Origin: Alcanivorax sp.
GTDB lineage: Bacteria; Pseudomonadota; Gammaproteobacteria; Pseudomonadales; Alcanivoracaceae
Reading direction: 5' to 3'
Length of the DNA stretch: 64,000 nucleotides
NCBI RefSeq assembly: GCF_019431375.1
Contig: NZ_CP080267.1
Coordinates: 2,297,933-2,361,932, forward strand
The notes under the pieces: generated by a model
Database searches by the model: none
What the model was told of the DNA's origin: nothing
What the model saw: only the letters and a program-made list of their open reading frames with translations
Shown here: positions 10,136 through 19,843 of the stretch, one piece after another
How the letters are laid out: every line of letters starts with the position of its first letter
How positions within the stretch are numbered: the first letter of the stretch is position 1
Made by a program: the position numbers and the translations under genes

Positions 10136-13100
10136 CCGACCAACTACGCCGGCCCCACCGACATTACCGAGATCGACATGGACTCGGTGTATGTGACGCC
10201 GACCGGTGGCTCGTTCCCGCCGGTATTCACCAGCGGCGGTACCAGCGCCACCTTCCGGGAAGGCGCCGCTGCCACCCCGGTAGTATTTGCCGCCTCCGGG
10301 GTACCGGAACCGGTATTGAGCCAATCCGGCACCCTGCCCGCCGGCGTTACCTGGGACAGCGTCAATTACCGACTCACCGGCACCCCGGCCACCGGCAGCC
10401 AGGGCGTCTATCACCCGGTGATTACCGCCACCAACAGCGCCGGTAGCGCAGGCAGATCGTTCACGCTTTTCGTGGAAGGCCCGCCCACCCTTACCAGCGC
10501 CAACGCCACCACCTTCTCGGAAGGCCAGGCCAACAGCTTCAGCGTCACCGCAGACGGTTACCCGGCGCCCACCTATTCCGTCACCGCCGGCAGCTTGCCC
10601 GATGGCGTCACGCTCAGCAGTAACGGCACCCTCAGTGGCACACCGGTCAACGCCGAGGCCAGCTACCCGATCACCATTACCGCCGATAACGGCGTCAGCC
10701 CGGCGGACAGCCAGTCCTTCACGCTTACCGTGAACCGGGCACCCCGGGTCATCGGCTTTACCGTTAACGGCCAGGAAGACACCCCGCTGAATCTGTCAGC
10801 CGGCGACTTTACGGTTACCGAACCGGACGGCGAAAACCTGTCTGTTTCCATCGACACCCTGCCCGCCAACGGCACCCTGCTGCAGGCTGGCGTTGCGGTC
10901 AGCGCCGGCACCCTGATGCCCCTGGCCGACCTGAATACCCTTTCCTTCATGCCCGATGCCAACTGGCACGGCAGCAGCAGCTTCAACTGGCGGGCCAGCG
11001 ATGGCACCCTGTTCAGCCCCACCGCCACGGCGACCCTGACCATCGCCAGCGTCAACGACGCACCGGTCATCAGTGAGGGAAGCGACGCCGATTACATCAC
11101 CGACGAAGACAGCGCCCTGCTGACCACGCTGACTGCCAACGATGTGGAAAGTGATCCGCTGAACTGGAGCGTTTCCAGCGCCGCAGCCAACGGCCAGGTG
11201 GAAGTGGCCGGCGGCAATGTGACCTACACCCCCGCCCTGAATTTCAATGGCACGGACAACTTCGCGGTGAGCGTCAGCGACGGTAACGGCGGCGCGGCCA
11301 GCCACACCTTCAACGTCACCATCAACCCGCTCAACGATGCCCCCGTGATCACCCAGGGCAATGCGGTGACCGTGGACATGGACGAAGACAGCTCACCCAC
11401 CGCCTTTGCGCTGACACTGGATGCCAGCGATATTGAGGATGACCTGCTGAGCTGGTCGCTACAGACCCCGGCCAGCGAAGGCACGGCCACCGTCAGCGGC
11501 ACCGGCGCCAGCCCCGCCATCGATTACCAGCCTGCCCCCGACTACAGCGGCAGCGACAGCTTTGTGGTGCGCGTTGCCGACGGCAACGGCGGCATCACCG
11601 ACATCACCGTCACCGTGAATATTGCCGGGATCAACGACGCCCCCACCCTGACCGGCCCGGCCAGCATCAGCGCGGTGGAAAACGTGGCGCTCAGCGTGAG
11701 CCCCACCACCCTGTCCGACGTGGAAGGTGACACCCTCACCGTCACCGCCAGCGGCCTGCCCGCCTGGGCCAGCGTGAACAGCAGCAGCGGCGAGATCACC
11801 GGCACCCCGGGCGCCGACACCGTGGGCCAGGTATCTGCCATCACCCTGACTGCCAGCGATGGGCAGGCGGACAGCACCCTGGAAATGACGATTGAAGTGC
11901 TCGCCGATCTGGATGGCGACACCATTGCCGATATCCATGACGATGACATCGATGGCGATGGCATGAGCAACGACTTTGAGACCACCGCCGGACTGGACCC
12001 CAGAGATCCCGGGGACGCCGATACCGATCTGGATGGTGACGGCACCAGCAACCTGGACGAGTTCCTCGCCAATAGCGACCCCACCGTGGATGACTATGCG
12101 CCGCTGCTGGGCGCGGCCACACCGGTGAGCACGGATTCCACCGGCCTGTTCACCCTAGTGCAGCTGGGCACTTTGGTGGCCAGCGACGGCCGGGACGGTG
12201 ACATCAACACCACTCCCGACCGGGGCTATTTCGCACCGGGGCAACACCTGGTTGAGCGCAGCGCCACCGACAACGCCGGCAATACCGCCAGCACCGATCA
12301 AACCGTCAGCGTGATTCCGCAGATCAGCTTCGGCCCCGACCCGGTCTCCGCCGAAGGCGCCAGCGTCACCCTGCGCGCCTACCTGAACGGCCCGGCCGCC
12401 CAGTACCCGGTCACCGTGCCCTATACCCTGAGCGGCAGCGCCGACTCCAGCGACCATGATCTGGTCGAAGGCGACCTGATCATCAACGCCGGCACCGAAG
12501 CCAGCCTGGCCCTGCAACTGATCGCCGACGGCAGCAGCGAAGGCAGTGAAAACCTGCAGGTGATCTTCGGCACCCCCAGCAATGCGGTGACCGGCTTCCT
12601 CACCTCCCAGACCGTCACCATCCACGAAAGTAATGTGGTGCCGGCGGTTCAGCTGCACGCGGAACAGAACGGTGAGCAGACACGCTGGCTGACCCCGGCC
12701 GGTGGCCCGGTCACGGTGACGGCCACCATCGAGGATGCCAACGGCGGCGACAGCCACACCCTGGACTGGTCCGCCACCAGCGGTGCGTTGGTGGATACTG
12801 ACGGCGACCCGCAAAGCTTCACCTTTGACCCGGCGCTGCTGGGCCCGGGCCAGTACACCCTGGCGGTCACCGTCTCCGATAGCAGCGCTGCGGTGAGCAG
12901 CTCGCTGGCATTGCGCCTGCTGGGCGAGGCGCCGGTGCTTGGCCATGATGACAGCGACGGCGACGGTCTGGACGACCCGAGCGAAGGCATTGCCGACACC
13001 GACAACGATGGCGTGCCGGATTACCTGGATGCCATCGCCACCGGCAATGTGCTGCAGGGCCAGCCCGCCATCGCCGACCAACACCTGCTGGAAACCGAGC

Positions 13101-13696
13101 CCGGCCTGCAGCTCAGCCTCGGCGACACCGTTCTGGCAGCCGACAACAGCGCCGCCACGATAAGCGCCCAGGAACTGCTGGATGCCTTCAATGTGTCCCT
13201 CGACAGCGGTTTTGACCTTCAAGACGGCAACCGCTTTGTGGACGTGCGCATTGCCGCCCTGGGCGCACCGCAACGCACCGCTTACCTGGTGGTGCCCCAG
13301 GCCCGGGCGATCGGGTCCAACGCCAGCTTCCAGCTGTTCGCCAACGGCGGCTGGCACACCGCCGGCAACGTGGCGTCTGCCCCGGGCGCCGAGGGGTACT
13401 GCCCCTCCCCCGGCTCCGCCGCATACCGCAGTGGCCTGAACCCGGGCCACTGGTGTGTGCGCGTGGGCATCCGTGACGGCAGCGCCGCAGATGCGGACGG
13501 CCAGGCCGATGCAAGGATTGCCGTGCGTGGCGGCGTCGTATCCGTATCCCGCCAGGGTCTGCTGGCCGATCTGCTAGACAGCGGCAGAGGAGGTTCCAGC
13601 TCCTCCGGCATCGGCAGCGTCAACCTGGGCGGCCTGCTGCTTCTGCTCGGCATGCTCGGCCTGGCCCGGCGCTATCGGCCAGGGCGGGCTAACTAA
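10136..13696 (+). pseudogene. Ig/cadherin-like repeat protein, copy 3 (lacks signal peptide)
   Basis: Long open frame of 1172 aa from an internal ATG at 10178, with an in-frame stop just upstream. It begins at the residue equivalent to about 182 of copy 1 and so lacks the signal peptide and first domain. Order: He_PIG modules, cadherin-like repeats, Calx-beta-like module, calcium-binding aspartate repeats, GlyGly-CTERM-like tail. Its first about 1 kb appears identical to copy 1 (1332-2340), while its 3' part appears identical to copy 2, so it looks chimeric. The single-base gap seen in copy 1 is absent. It probably represents the 3' portion of an intact gene whose 5' end was lost at a duplication or assembly junction. 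Confidence 0.7.
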
Positions 13697-13715
13697 CCGT
13701 TATCCCCTGCAAACA

Positions 13716-13741
13716 AAAACAGCGGCCTTGGCCGCTGTTTT
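13716..13741. terminator. Bidirectional terminator, third copy
   Basis: 12-bp perfect stem AAAACAGCGGCC / GGCCGCTGTTTT with TT loop and T-run, between the convergent Ig-protein copy 3 and the intact amidohydrolase. Confidence 0.88.
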
Positions 13742-13766
13742 TTTATCACCGCAAAGTGCGTCGAGG

Positions 13767-15125
13767 TTATTCGGCGTCACCGGCAAGAAAGGCATCCAGC
13801 AACAAGGTGCTGTTGGCCTGCACGGCGGTGGTAATCGCCAGGCCCGGATTGTCGATGCGGAATTTCGGGTTGTGATTGAGCGGCGGCAGTTCGCCGGTAC
13901 TCATGTATTTCTTCATCACATCCGGGGCGCCACCGCCCACTTCCACAAACAGGGTTTCGGCATCTTCAATGCCCGCCACCAGCATGGGGAAATCCTCGGA
14001 GCCCATCACCGGCGGAATGCCGGGCATGATCCGTTTTTTCCCCAGGGCCGCCACCAACGCTTCATTGGCCTTCGCAGCAAGGGCAGGCTCGTTAATCACC
14101 GGCTCCGCATACCCCAGCATGGTCATGGTGGGTTTGCGCTCCTCCGGCACACCCGCAGCAACGGCAATGCCCTGGGTTTCCCGCTCGATGGCATCCAGCA
14201 TGGTCTGGCGCACGCCCTTGTCGAACCAGCGCAGGTTCAGTTTCAGGGTGCCGGTTTCCGGAATCACGTTATGGGTTTCACCCACCTGCATTGCGCCCAC
14301 TGTCAGCACCGCCGGGTCCTGGGCCGGGATGTTTCGGCTGACGATGGTCTGGTAGGCCATCACCGCCCGCGCGCCCATGACCACCGGATCAATGGTGCCT
14401 TCCGGGCGGGAACCGTGGCCGCCAATACCGGTGAGATGCACATCCAGCTGATCGCTGCCGGCCATGCGGCGGCCGGCTTTCACCGCCACCGTGCCCGCCG
14501 GCCACACCGGGTACACGTGGGCGGAAATCAGCAGAGACGGCTTGGGCACCTTGTCGTAAAGACCATCGTCCACCATGGCCTGGGCACCGGCGATCAGCTC
14601 CTCCGCCGGCTGGCCGACCAGCACCAAAGTGCCGGACCAGGCATCGCGGGTTTCCATCATCACCTTGGCAATGCCCAGCAACCAGGCGGTATGGGAATCA
14701 TGACCACAGGCATGGGACACATAGCTGGTGCTGCCATCATCCAGCTCCACCTGTTTCTTGCTGGCATAGGACAGGCCGCTCTCCTCTTTCACCGGCAGGG
14801 CATCCATGTCGCTGCGGAACATGATCACCGGGCCATCGCCGTTTTTCAGCACCGCGGCGAGGCCGGTTTCCGCAATGCCGGTATGCACCTGGTAACCCAG
14901 TTTCTTCAGACGCTTGGCCACCAGCGCGGAGGTATCGTGCAGATCGAAGGCCAGCTCCGGGTTGGCGTGCAACTGGCGGAACACCTTCTCCAGCTCCGGC
15001 TGCTGGTCTGCAGCCAGCTTGCCGACCTTTTCGCTCAGCGGTGTGGGAATACCGGCCTGTGCCAGGCCGCAGGCCATCACTGCGCCAGCCAGAAGGCTGC
15101 TGCGCAGCCCATTGATAAGTGACAT
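13767..15125 (-). CDS. Secreted M20 family amidohydrolase, copy 3 (intact)
   Basis: 452-aa paralogue of the gene at 4962-6320, differing at only a few positions (for example IPTPLSEK for IPTSLSEK, QQPELEK for QQSELEK, RIDN for RIEN). It has the same signal peptide, HACGHD metal motif and GQPAEE catalytic glutamates. ATG at 15125 is preceded by GGGAGA. A periplasmic amidase acting on N-acyl amino acids is expected; the substrate is unknown. The same palindrome (15145-15161) precedes it, so both copies probably share a regulator. The pattern of mostly silent or conservative changes suggests two genuine alleles or paralogues rather than sequencing noise. Confidence 0.88.
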   Translation of the reverse strand: MSLINGLRSSLLAGAVMACGLAQAGIPTPLSEKVGKLAADQQPELEKVFRQLHANPELAFDLHDTSALVAKRLKKLGYQVHTGIAETGLAAVLKNGDGPVIMFRSDMDALPVKEESGLSYASKKQVELDDGSTSYVSHACGHDSHTAWLLGIAKVMMETRDAWSGTLVLVGQPAEELIAGAQAMVDDGLYDKVPKPSLLISAHVYPVWPAGTVAVKAGRRMAGSDQLDVHLTGIGGHGSRPEGTIDPVVMGARAVMAYQTIVSRNIPAQDPAVLTVGAMQVGETHNVIPETGTLKLNLRWFDKGVRQTMLDAIERETQGIAVAAGVPEERKPTMTMLGYAEPVINEPALAAKANEALVAALGKKRIMPGIPPVMGSEDFPMLVAGIEDAETLFVEVGGGAPDVMKKYMSTGELPPLNHNPKFRIDNPGLAITTAVQANSTLLLDAFLAGDAE

Positions 15126-15144
15126 ATGCTCTCCCTTTATTTTT

Positions 15145-15161
15145 TTGGAATACAATTCCAA
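15145..15161. promoter_or_regulatory. Palindromic operator candidate, second copy
   Basis: TTGGAATACAATTCCAA again, 20 nt upstream of the intact amidohydrolase start. Conservation in both copies is weak support, because the flanking sequence is also conserved. Confidence 0.5.
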
Positions 15162-15207
15162 TAATTGACCACAGCAGGGGCAATCGGGTCAAGCAGAGAC
15201 TTTTCAA

Positions 15208-15225
15208 TCGGGGACACGCATAAAT
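15208..15225. repeat. REP motif GGGGACACGCATAAATT
   Basis: Single copy of the RAYT-type terminal motif in the gap between the amidohydrolase promoter and the small protein gene. Confidence 0.7.
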
Positions 15226-15264
15226 TATTCGCGAGGCGGCCTGCGAACGCCGCTTATCCCACCT

Positions 15265-15498
15265 TCATGTGGGTAACGGAATCGGTAACTGCATCGGCAG
15301 AGGCCTTGAGTCATTGACCGGCCCATAAAAATGCAGGTCGCCCTCAAGATCTGCCAGGGACCCTACACACAACATGCATTCGCCAGCCGCCGGCGCAGAA
15401 CTTTCCACATAACGCACCCGGTGGCTGGCCCGGCCCCGGTTGCTGGAATACTGGAGTGTCCGGCCGCTATGTCGTGTTTCCTTGTCGCTCTGCTTCAT
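15265..15498 (-). CDS. Small conserved hypothetical protein (77 aa)
   Basis: I do not recognise a family. ATG at 15498 follows GGAG about nine bases upstream. The protein starts MKQSDKETRHSGRT and contains SSAPAAGECMLC and DLHFYGP, ending in a proline/leucine-rich PMQLPIPLPT. No signal peptide or membrane segment is seen. A 5'-truncated second copy at 6663-6873 differs by mainly synonymous or conservative changes, which is the best evidence that the frame is real. The two copies end differently because of a small indel near the stop. Confidence 0.5.
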   Translation of the reverse strand: MKQSDKETRHSGRTLQYSSNRGRASHRVRYVESSAPAAGECMLCVGSLADLEGDLHFYGPVNDSRPLPMQLPIPLPT

Positions 15499-15530
15499 CG
15501 TCACTCACTCCACGTAAACGCACACCCCAA

Positions 15531-15545
15531 TCGGGGACACGCACA
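15531..15545. repeat. REP motif TCGGGGACACGCAC
   Basis: Single REP half-site between the small gene and the 3' end of the AraC-type regulator; same core as at 559-573. Confidence 0.65.
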
Positions 15546-15575
15546 ATTGTTACATCAGGGACAAAGGCAGCGTGA

Positions 15576-16652
15576 TCAGCTCCCAGCGTGGCCCTTGCGC
15601 CATTCCCGGGGAGACAGGCCGGTCCAGGCCTTGAAGGCACGGGTGAAATTGGCCGGGTCGCCATAGCCAAGCGCCTCACCAATGCGGCGAATCTCCAGGT
15701 CCGGATCCGCCAGCATCTGACAGCTGTCCCTCCGCCGGGCGGCTTCCAGCAGCTGCTGATAACTGTAGCCCTGTTCCTGCAGGCGCCGCCGCAGGGTTCG
15801 GGGCGTCAGGTGCAGGCTGTCGGCCAGGGCCTCCGGAGATGGGTACCCGTCCGCGCCCAGGGTCAGGGCCGCACGGGCACGGCGCAGGGTGTCGTCGGCG
15901 TCATCCACCAGCGCGCTTTCCCGTTCGCACTGGGCTAGCGCCAGCGTCAGGGCTTCCGGGTTGGCGGTGGGCAGGGGCTGATCCAGCAACGCGATATCTC
16001 CCGCCAGGGAAATACCGGCCTGGGGCATGCCGAAACGGACCGTCGGCAGCAGCGCTCGCCAGCGATCAAACCCCGCCGGCTCGTCGCCATACACCCAGAT
16101 TTCCCGTTGCTCGGGCAGGTGCGGAATCAGAAACTCCATGCCGCGATACATGCTGGTCAGCATGGAGCTCATCAGCATATCGCGCAGGGCATCCGGGGCG
16201 GAGAGCTCCAGCACCAGCTCCATGAACAGGCGATCCTCGCTCTCGCTCACCATCAACTGCGCCCCGCGCCCGCGCAGGTGCCAGAAGCGCTCCAGAATGG
16301 CGATGGCCTCGCGGGGACTACCGGCACACATCAGGGCATAACCCAGGTTACCGTGGGCGGTGAGAGGCATGCGATCACCGGAGGCAAACCCCAGGCTGCC
16401 ATTGCCAGTGAGCGAGAGCGCCGCAGCACCCAGCTTCCAGGTTTCCTGCAACGACAACCGCCCGGCCGGATCGTCAATCTGATCGGGGGTAATACCGGCC
16501 GCCTGCAATAACTGCTCCCGGGAGGCGCCACTGTCTATGGCCGCTTCCATAAAGGCACGCGGGTAGGTAGCGGACTGATTACGCTGCCGTACCCAGGCCG
16601 GAAGCGCTGCCAGTTGCTGTGTGGTTGCTGCCAGGAGTTCGCTTTGCGGCAT
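15576..16652 (-). CDS. AraC family transcriptional regulator
   Basis: 358-aa regulator. The N-terminal about 220 residues fit the arabinose-binding-like domain often seen in lipid and hydrocarbon regulators (PF12625 type). The C-terminus carries two helix-turn-helix motifs: LADSLHLTPRTLRRRLQEQG, and IRRIGEALGYGDPANFTRAF followed by the signature TGLSPREWR. I chose the ATG at 16652 (MPQSELLAATTQQ) because the open frame further upstream is not domain-like. It is divergent from the PF10118 hydrolase at 16762 across a 109-bp gap and probably regulates that gene (inference). The ligand is unknown. Confidence 0.85.
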   Translation of the reverse strand: MPQSELLAATTQQLAALPAWVRQRNQSATYPRAFMEAAIDSGASREQLLQAAGITPDQIDDPAGRLSLQETWKLGAAALSLTGNGSLGFASGDRMPLTAHGNLGYALMCAGSPREAIAILERFWHLRGRGAQLMVSESEDRLFMELVLELSAPDALRDMLMSSMLTSMYRGMEFLIPHLPEQREIWVYGDEPAGFDRWRALLPTVRFGMPQAGISLAGDIALLDQPLPTANPEALTLALAQCERESALVDDADDTLRRARAALTLGADGYPSPEALADSLHLTPRTLRRRLQEQGYSYQQLLEAARRRDSCQMLADPDLEIRRIGEALGYGDPANFTRAFKAWTGLSPREWRKGHAGS

Positions 16653-16761
16653 TTGGCCACCGATGACAAGTACAATGTCCGTGCAGAATCTCACGCCCTC
16701 CGCCCATTCACCAGTACCGTATGGGACATATTGAGCAAACACCTCAACGAGGAGTTCTGAC

Positions 16762-17667
16762 ATGAATGCTGTGGTCCCTGTTCGCCCGGGCAAGGCAAAG
16801 GCTCGCAAAGGCCTCGCCGGCTCCCTGCGAAACCTTGCCGGCAAAACCCCCAAGGACATGATCCCCAAGGTGCGTCGCCCCCAGTTCACCTTCAGCGAGG
16901 CCGAAGACCTGCCGCGCTATTGGTGGGACAACGACCCGGTAAAGACCTTGCTGCTGGCTGCCATGTCCGCCAGCTTCCCGCCCGGTGAGCGCTTTTTCAT
17001 TGATTCGGTGCGTCACTATCAGAGCCAGATCACCGATCCGGAACTGAAGAAAGCCATCAAGGGCTTTATCGGCCAGGAAGCCCACCACTCACGCGAACAC
17101 GAATTGATGAACGGCTTCCTGCAGGAACGCGGCGTGGATCTGGCGCGGCTGGAGCGTGAAATCCTGGGTTTCATGAATTTGCTGCGCAAACACCTGAGCC
17201 CGGAACGCCAGCTCGCCCACACCGTCGCCGTGGAGCACTTTACCGCGCTGATGGCCGAGGAGTTCCTGCTCAAGTACGACGCCCTGGAAGAGATGGACCC
17301 GCGCATCGCTCCGATCTGGGCCTGGCATGCCATCGAGGAATCCGAACACAAGGCGGTCGCCTTTGATGTTTACAAGGCCGTGGGCGGCAGCGAATTTGCC
17401 CGTGTCACCGAAATGATGGTCGTCAGCGTGCTGTTCCCGGTGTTCTCCGCAGTGCACCTGGTGCAACTGATGAAAGAGGACGGCCAGCTGGGCAATGTGA
17501 AATCCTGGCTGGGTGCCGTGAACTACATGTGGGGCCGTCCGGGGGTATTCCGCAAGCTGCTGCCCGCTTACTTCAAGTTCTACAGCCCGAACTTCCACCC
17601 GTGGGATCACGACGCCCGGGATCTGGTGGAGAAAGCGAAGAAGAAATGGCTGGGTGACTGGGGTTGA
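16762..17667 (+). CDS. PF10118 metal-dependent hydrolase
   Basis: 301-aa member of the predicted metal-dependent hydrolase family PF10118, which has a ferritin-like helical fold. Likely metal ligands are visible in order: GERFFIDSVRHYQ, GQEAHHSREHE, the EHFTALMAEE segment, WHAIEESEHKAVAFDVY, and HPWDHD near the C-terminus. ATG follows GAGGAG. The physiological reaction is not established for the family. The gene is divergent from an AraC regulator that probably controls it. A paralogue with the same motifs lies at 31161-32048, and the tail of a third at the window start. Confidence 0.85.
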   Translation: MNAVVPVRPGKAKARKGLAGSLRNLAGKTPKDMIPKVRRPQFTFSEAEDLPRYWWDNDPVKTLLLAAMSASFPPGERFFIDSVRHYQSQITDPELKKAIKGFIGQEAHHSREHELMNGFLQERGVDLARLEREILGFMNLLRKHLSPERQLAHTVAVEHFTALMAEEFLLKYDALEEMDPRIAPIWAWHAIEESEHKAVAFDVYKAVGGSEFARVTEMMVVSVLFPVFSAVHLVQLMKEDGQLGNVKSWLGAVNYMWGRPGVFRKLLPAYFKFYSPNFHPWDHDARDLVEKAKKKWLGDWG

Positions 17668-17675
17668 GACCGGCC

Positions 17676-17705
17676 AGGGACACGCACTCACTGATGCGTG
17701 TCCCT
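17676..17705. repeat. REP hairpin after the hydrolase gene
   Basis: AGGGACACGCA / TGCGTGTCCCT inverted repeat (11-bp arms, 8-nt loop) followed by TTTATTT, just after the stop codon. It belongs to the REP family and may double as a transcription terminator. Confidence 0.75.
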
Positions 17706-17740
17706 TTATTTCCTTTCCTGATTTCTCTCTTCTCTTATTG

Positions 17741-18316
17741 CTACACCGGCAAAGCGCTGTCAGCAAACCACTGCAGAATAGCCTCGCGCTGACGCTCACT
17801 GTGAGGGTGGGCCAGCAAACCCTCCACCAGAAAGGTGCCCACCGTGGCCAGCATGGTCGCGCGTTCCTGCGCCACACCATCCGCTTGCAGGGTATGGATC
17901 ACCGCCGCCTCCACAAAACGGTGGAACTGGTCATGCCATTCGCGGATCACCGCGGACTGTTCCAGCCGGGCATGCACCGTGGTGACCAGTTCGCGGCTCT
18001 GCTCGAATTCCAGCAATGCCCAAGCCATCTTCTCCTTCAGGGGTTTGTTCACGATGGCCGGCAGGCGGACCAGGGTCTGTGACATCTGCCGGTTGAGCAC
18101 AGCCACCAACAGCTCGTCCTTGCTGGCGTAATACCAGTACAGGGTATTCGGGGCGACCCCCAGCTCTCGGGCAATACGGCCCATGGACGTGCCATCGTAG
18201 CCCAGTGACAGGAACAGCCGAGCTGCTGTGCTCTCCAGCTCGTCCTGCTTTACCTTCAGATCAATATCGCGCTTGTTCTTGGCCAAGGGGCCCTCTCCCA
18301 CAGTCTGTCCGGTCAT
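17741..18316 (-). CDS. TetR/AcrR family repressor
   Basis: 191 aa. The N-terminal helix-turn-helix is typical: LESTAARLFLSLGYDGTSMG, then IARELGVAPNTLYWYYASKDELL. The C-terminal half is the variable ligand-binding helical domain. The ATG at 18316 lies at the edge of a large palindrome and has no clear ribosome-binding site; a leaderless message or a slightly downstream GTG (18301) is possible. It is divergent from the alpha/beta hydrolase at 18384 and almost certainly autoregulates and represses that gene through the shared palindrome. Confidence 0.87.
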   Translation of the reverse strand: MTGQTVGEGPLAKNKRDIDLKVKQDELESTAARLFLSLGYDGTSMGRIARELGVAPNTLYWYYASKDELLVAVLNRQMSQTLVRLPAIVNKPLKEKMAWALLEFEQSRELVTTVHARLEQSAVIREWHDQFHRFVEAAVIHTLQADGVAQERATMLATVGTFLVEGLLAHPHSERQREAILQWFADSALPV

Positions 18317-18367
18317 CTTGTATGGTATTCAAGAATGCTAGTCTTTGCTCTTGAATGCCATACAAGA
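18316..18367. promoter_or_regulatory. Double TetR operator between divergent genes
   Basis: Two 19-bp arms (18316-18334 and 18349-18367) are inverted copies with one mismatch and a 14-nt spacer. Each arm is itself a TTGnATnnnATnCAA near-palindrome, so this looks like two dimer sites for the adjacent TetR protein. The left arm overlaps the repressor start, and the right arm lies about 17 nt from the hydrolase start. Confidence 0.75.
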
Positions 18368-18383
18368 AACCCGGAGCCCGACC

Positions 18384-19334
18384 ATGGATACCCTGCGACA
18401 CAGCCCCCAGGACCTGACCTGCGACAGCCAGCGAACCGGTTTTTACTCCGGCGGGACCTGGTGTGCGGCCACCCTGCACCGGCCAGCAAAGGCCTCAGCA
18501 GAAACACTGCCAGCGATCCTCATGCTACACGGCTGGGGCGGGATTCAGGATGCGCTAACGGTGTCCTACTATGAGGAATTCACCCGCGCTGGCTACGCAG
18601 TGATGACCTTTGATTATCGCGGCTGGGGCGACAGTGCCGGCCTGCCGCGGCACGTGATTTCCGCCCGCCAGCGGGTAGCCGATGGCGACGCTGCCCTGGC
18701 CTTCCTGAAAAGCCAGCCGGGCATCGATCCCCATCGCATCGTGCTGTGGGGCTCGTCCTTTGGTGGCGGCCATGTGGTGGAACTGGCCGCCGAACATCCG
18801 GAATTGGCCGGGGCCATTGCCCAGGTCCCCATGCTCGATGGCATGGCCGCGGTGCGCGCCGTTCCCTTGCCACGACTGCTGCGCTTTGGGCTGTACGCCA
18901 TGGCCGACCTGCTCAAGCCAGGCCAGCCGGTCTACCTGCCTGTGGTCAGCGAACCCGGGGCGTTTTCCTCCATGGACCGGGACGATGCCGGCAAGGCACT
19001 GCAACTGGCCGAAACCAGCATCGGTCGTCGCTACGATAACCGCATAGCGGCCCGCTCCATGATGACCATGGGCCCCTACCGTCCGTTCAAGCGCCTCAAG
19101 GACATCCGTATCCCGACCCTGCTGCTCGGCGCCAGCCAGGATTCCGTCGCCCCCTTTGCGGAAAGCGCCATCCGCAACGTCAACAACCCCAACCTGACCA
19201 TCGCCAGCATTGACGCCAACCACTTCGAACCCTATTTCGAACCGGCATTCAGCAACGTGATCCGCCAGCAGCTGACGTTCCTGGAAGGGCTCGACGGCTT
19301 CATGCAGCCGGTGAACCACAGGCAGAGTGCGTAA
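18384..19334 (+). CDS. Alpha/beta hydrolase
   Basis: 316-aa serine hydrolase. Motifs in order: the oxyanion region LMLHGWGG, the strand TFDYRGWGDS, the nucleophile elbow GSSFGG, an acidic residue after the GASQDSVAP strand, and the catalytic histidine in DANHFEPY. It resembles dienelactone-hydrolase or acetyl-xylan-esterase-like proteins and lacks a signal peptide, so it is probably cytoplasmic. ATG at 18384 follows CCGGAG; an upstream frame opening is less likely because it runs through the operator. It is controlled by the divergent TetR regulator. The substrate is unknown. Confidence 0.83.
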   Translation: MDTLRHSPQDLTCDSQRTGFYSGGTWCAATLHRPAKASAETLPAILMLHGWGGIQDALTVSYYEEFTRAGYAVMTFDYRGWGDSAGLPRHVISARQRVADGDAALAFLKSQPGIDPHRIVLWGSSFGGGHVVELAAEHPELAGAIAQVPMLDGMAAVRAVPLPRLLRFGLYAMADLLKPGQPVYLPVVSEPGAFSSMDRDDAGKALQLAETSIGRRYDNRIAARSMMTMGPYRPFKRLKDIRIPTLLLGASQDSVAPFAESAIRNVNNPNLTIASIDANHFEPYFEPAFSNVIRQQLTFLEGLDGFMQPVNHRQSA

Positions 19335-19356
19335 CGCCACTGCCGAGCTACTGCCG

Positions 19357-19386
19357 AGGGACACACACCTACTGATGCGTGTCCCT
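19357..19386. repeat. REP hairpin after the hydrolase gene
   Basis: AGGGACACACA and TGCGTGTCCCT arms with one mismatch, followed by TTCTT; a REP unit of the same family as at 17676, placed between convergent genes. Confidence 0.7.
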
Positions 19387-19425
19387 TCTTACGTGCCTTC
19401 TTACCCGTAGCTCACACGACGACCG

Positions 19426-19839
19426 CTACCTGCTACCGCCCTTTTCCACCCTTATTCGTGCCGAGGCAATGTTCATCAAACGCCGGAACTGTCCGCATTC
19501 CAGGTGACTGGGGGCCGGACATTTTGCCGCGTGGCGCAGGCCGTCACGCATGGCAGACAGTTTGCGGATGGTGTCATCCAGTTCATCGGCTTTCGCCGAC
19601 AACATATCCCGATCAATACTTGGCTCGCCGCCGGCATCAAACATCTCGCCGATTTCATCCAGCGTAAATCCCGCTGCCCGCCCCAGGGCAATCAGCGCCA
19701 GTTGATCCAGCACCCTGGGTGCAAATATCCGCTTGAGCCCCCGGCGCCCGGTGGAGAGTATCAGCCCTTTCTCTTCGTAATAGCGCAGCGTCGACGCCGG
19801 CACGCCGGACTGGCGCACCACTTCGGTAATATCCAACAC
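19426..19839 (-). CDS. MerR family transcriptional regulator
   Basis: 137 aa. The N-terminal winged helix is clear (LDITEVVRQSGVPASTLRYY, then EEKGLI), followed by the coiled-coil dimerisation helix. Two cysteines, in AAKCPAPSHLECGQF, lie near the C-terminus. This is not the four-cysteine SoxR cluster and may be a thiol or metal sensor site (inference). It is divergent from the DUF2938 gene, with a MerR-type long-spacer promoter between them. It probably activates that gene. Confidence 0.85.
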   Translation of the reverse strand: MLDITEVVRQSGVPASTLRYYEEKGLILSTGRRGLKRIFAPRVLDQLALIALGRAAGFTLDEIGEMFDAGGEPSIDRDMLSAKADELDDTIRKLSAMRDGLRHAAKCPAPSHLECGQFRRLMNIASARIRVEKGGSR

Positions 19840-19843
19840 GACC

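Noticed and set aside
6340..15161. CRISPR array suspected from repeated short motifs
   Set aside because: Repeats are dispersed REP palindromes and large gene duplications; there is no regular repeat-spacer spacing and no cas gene.
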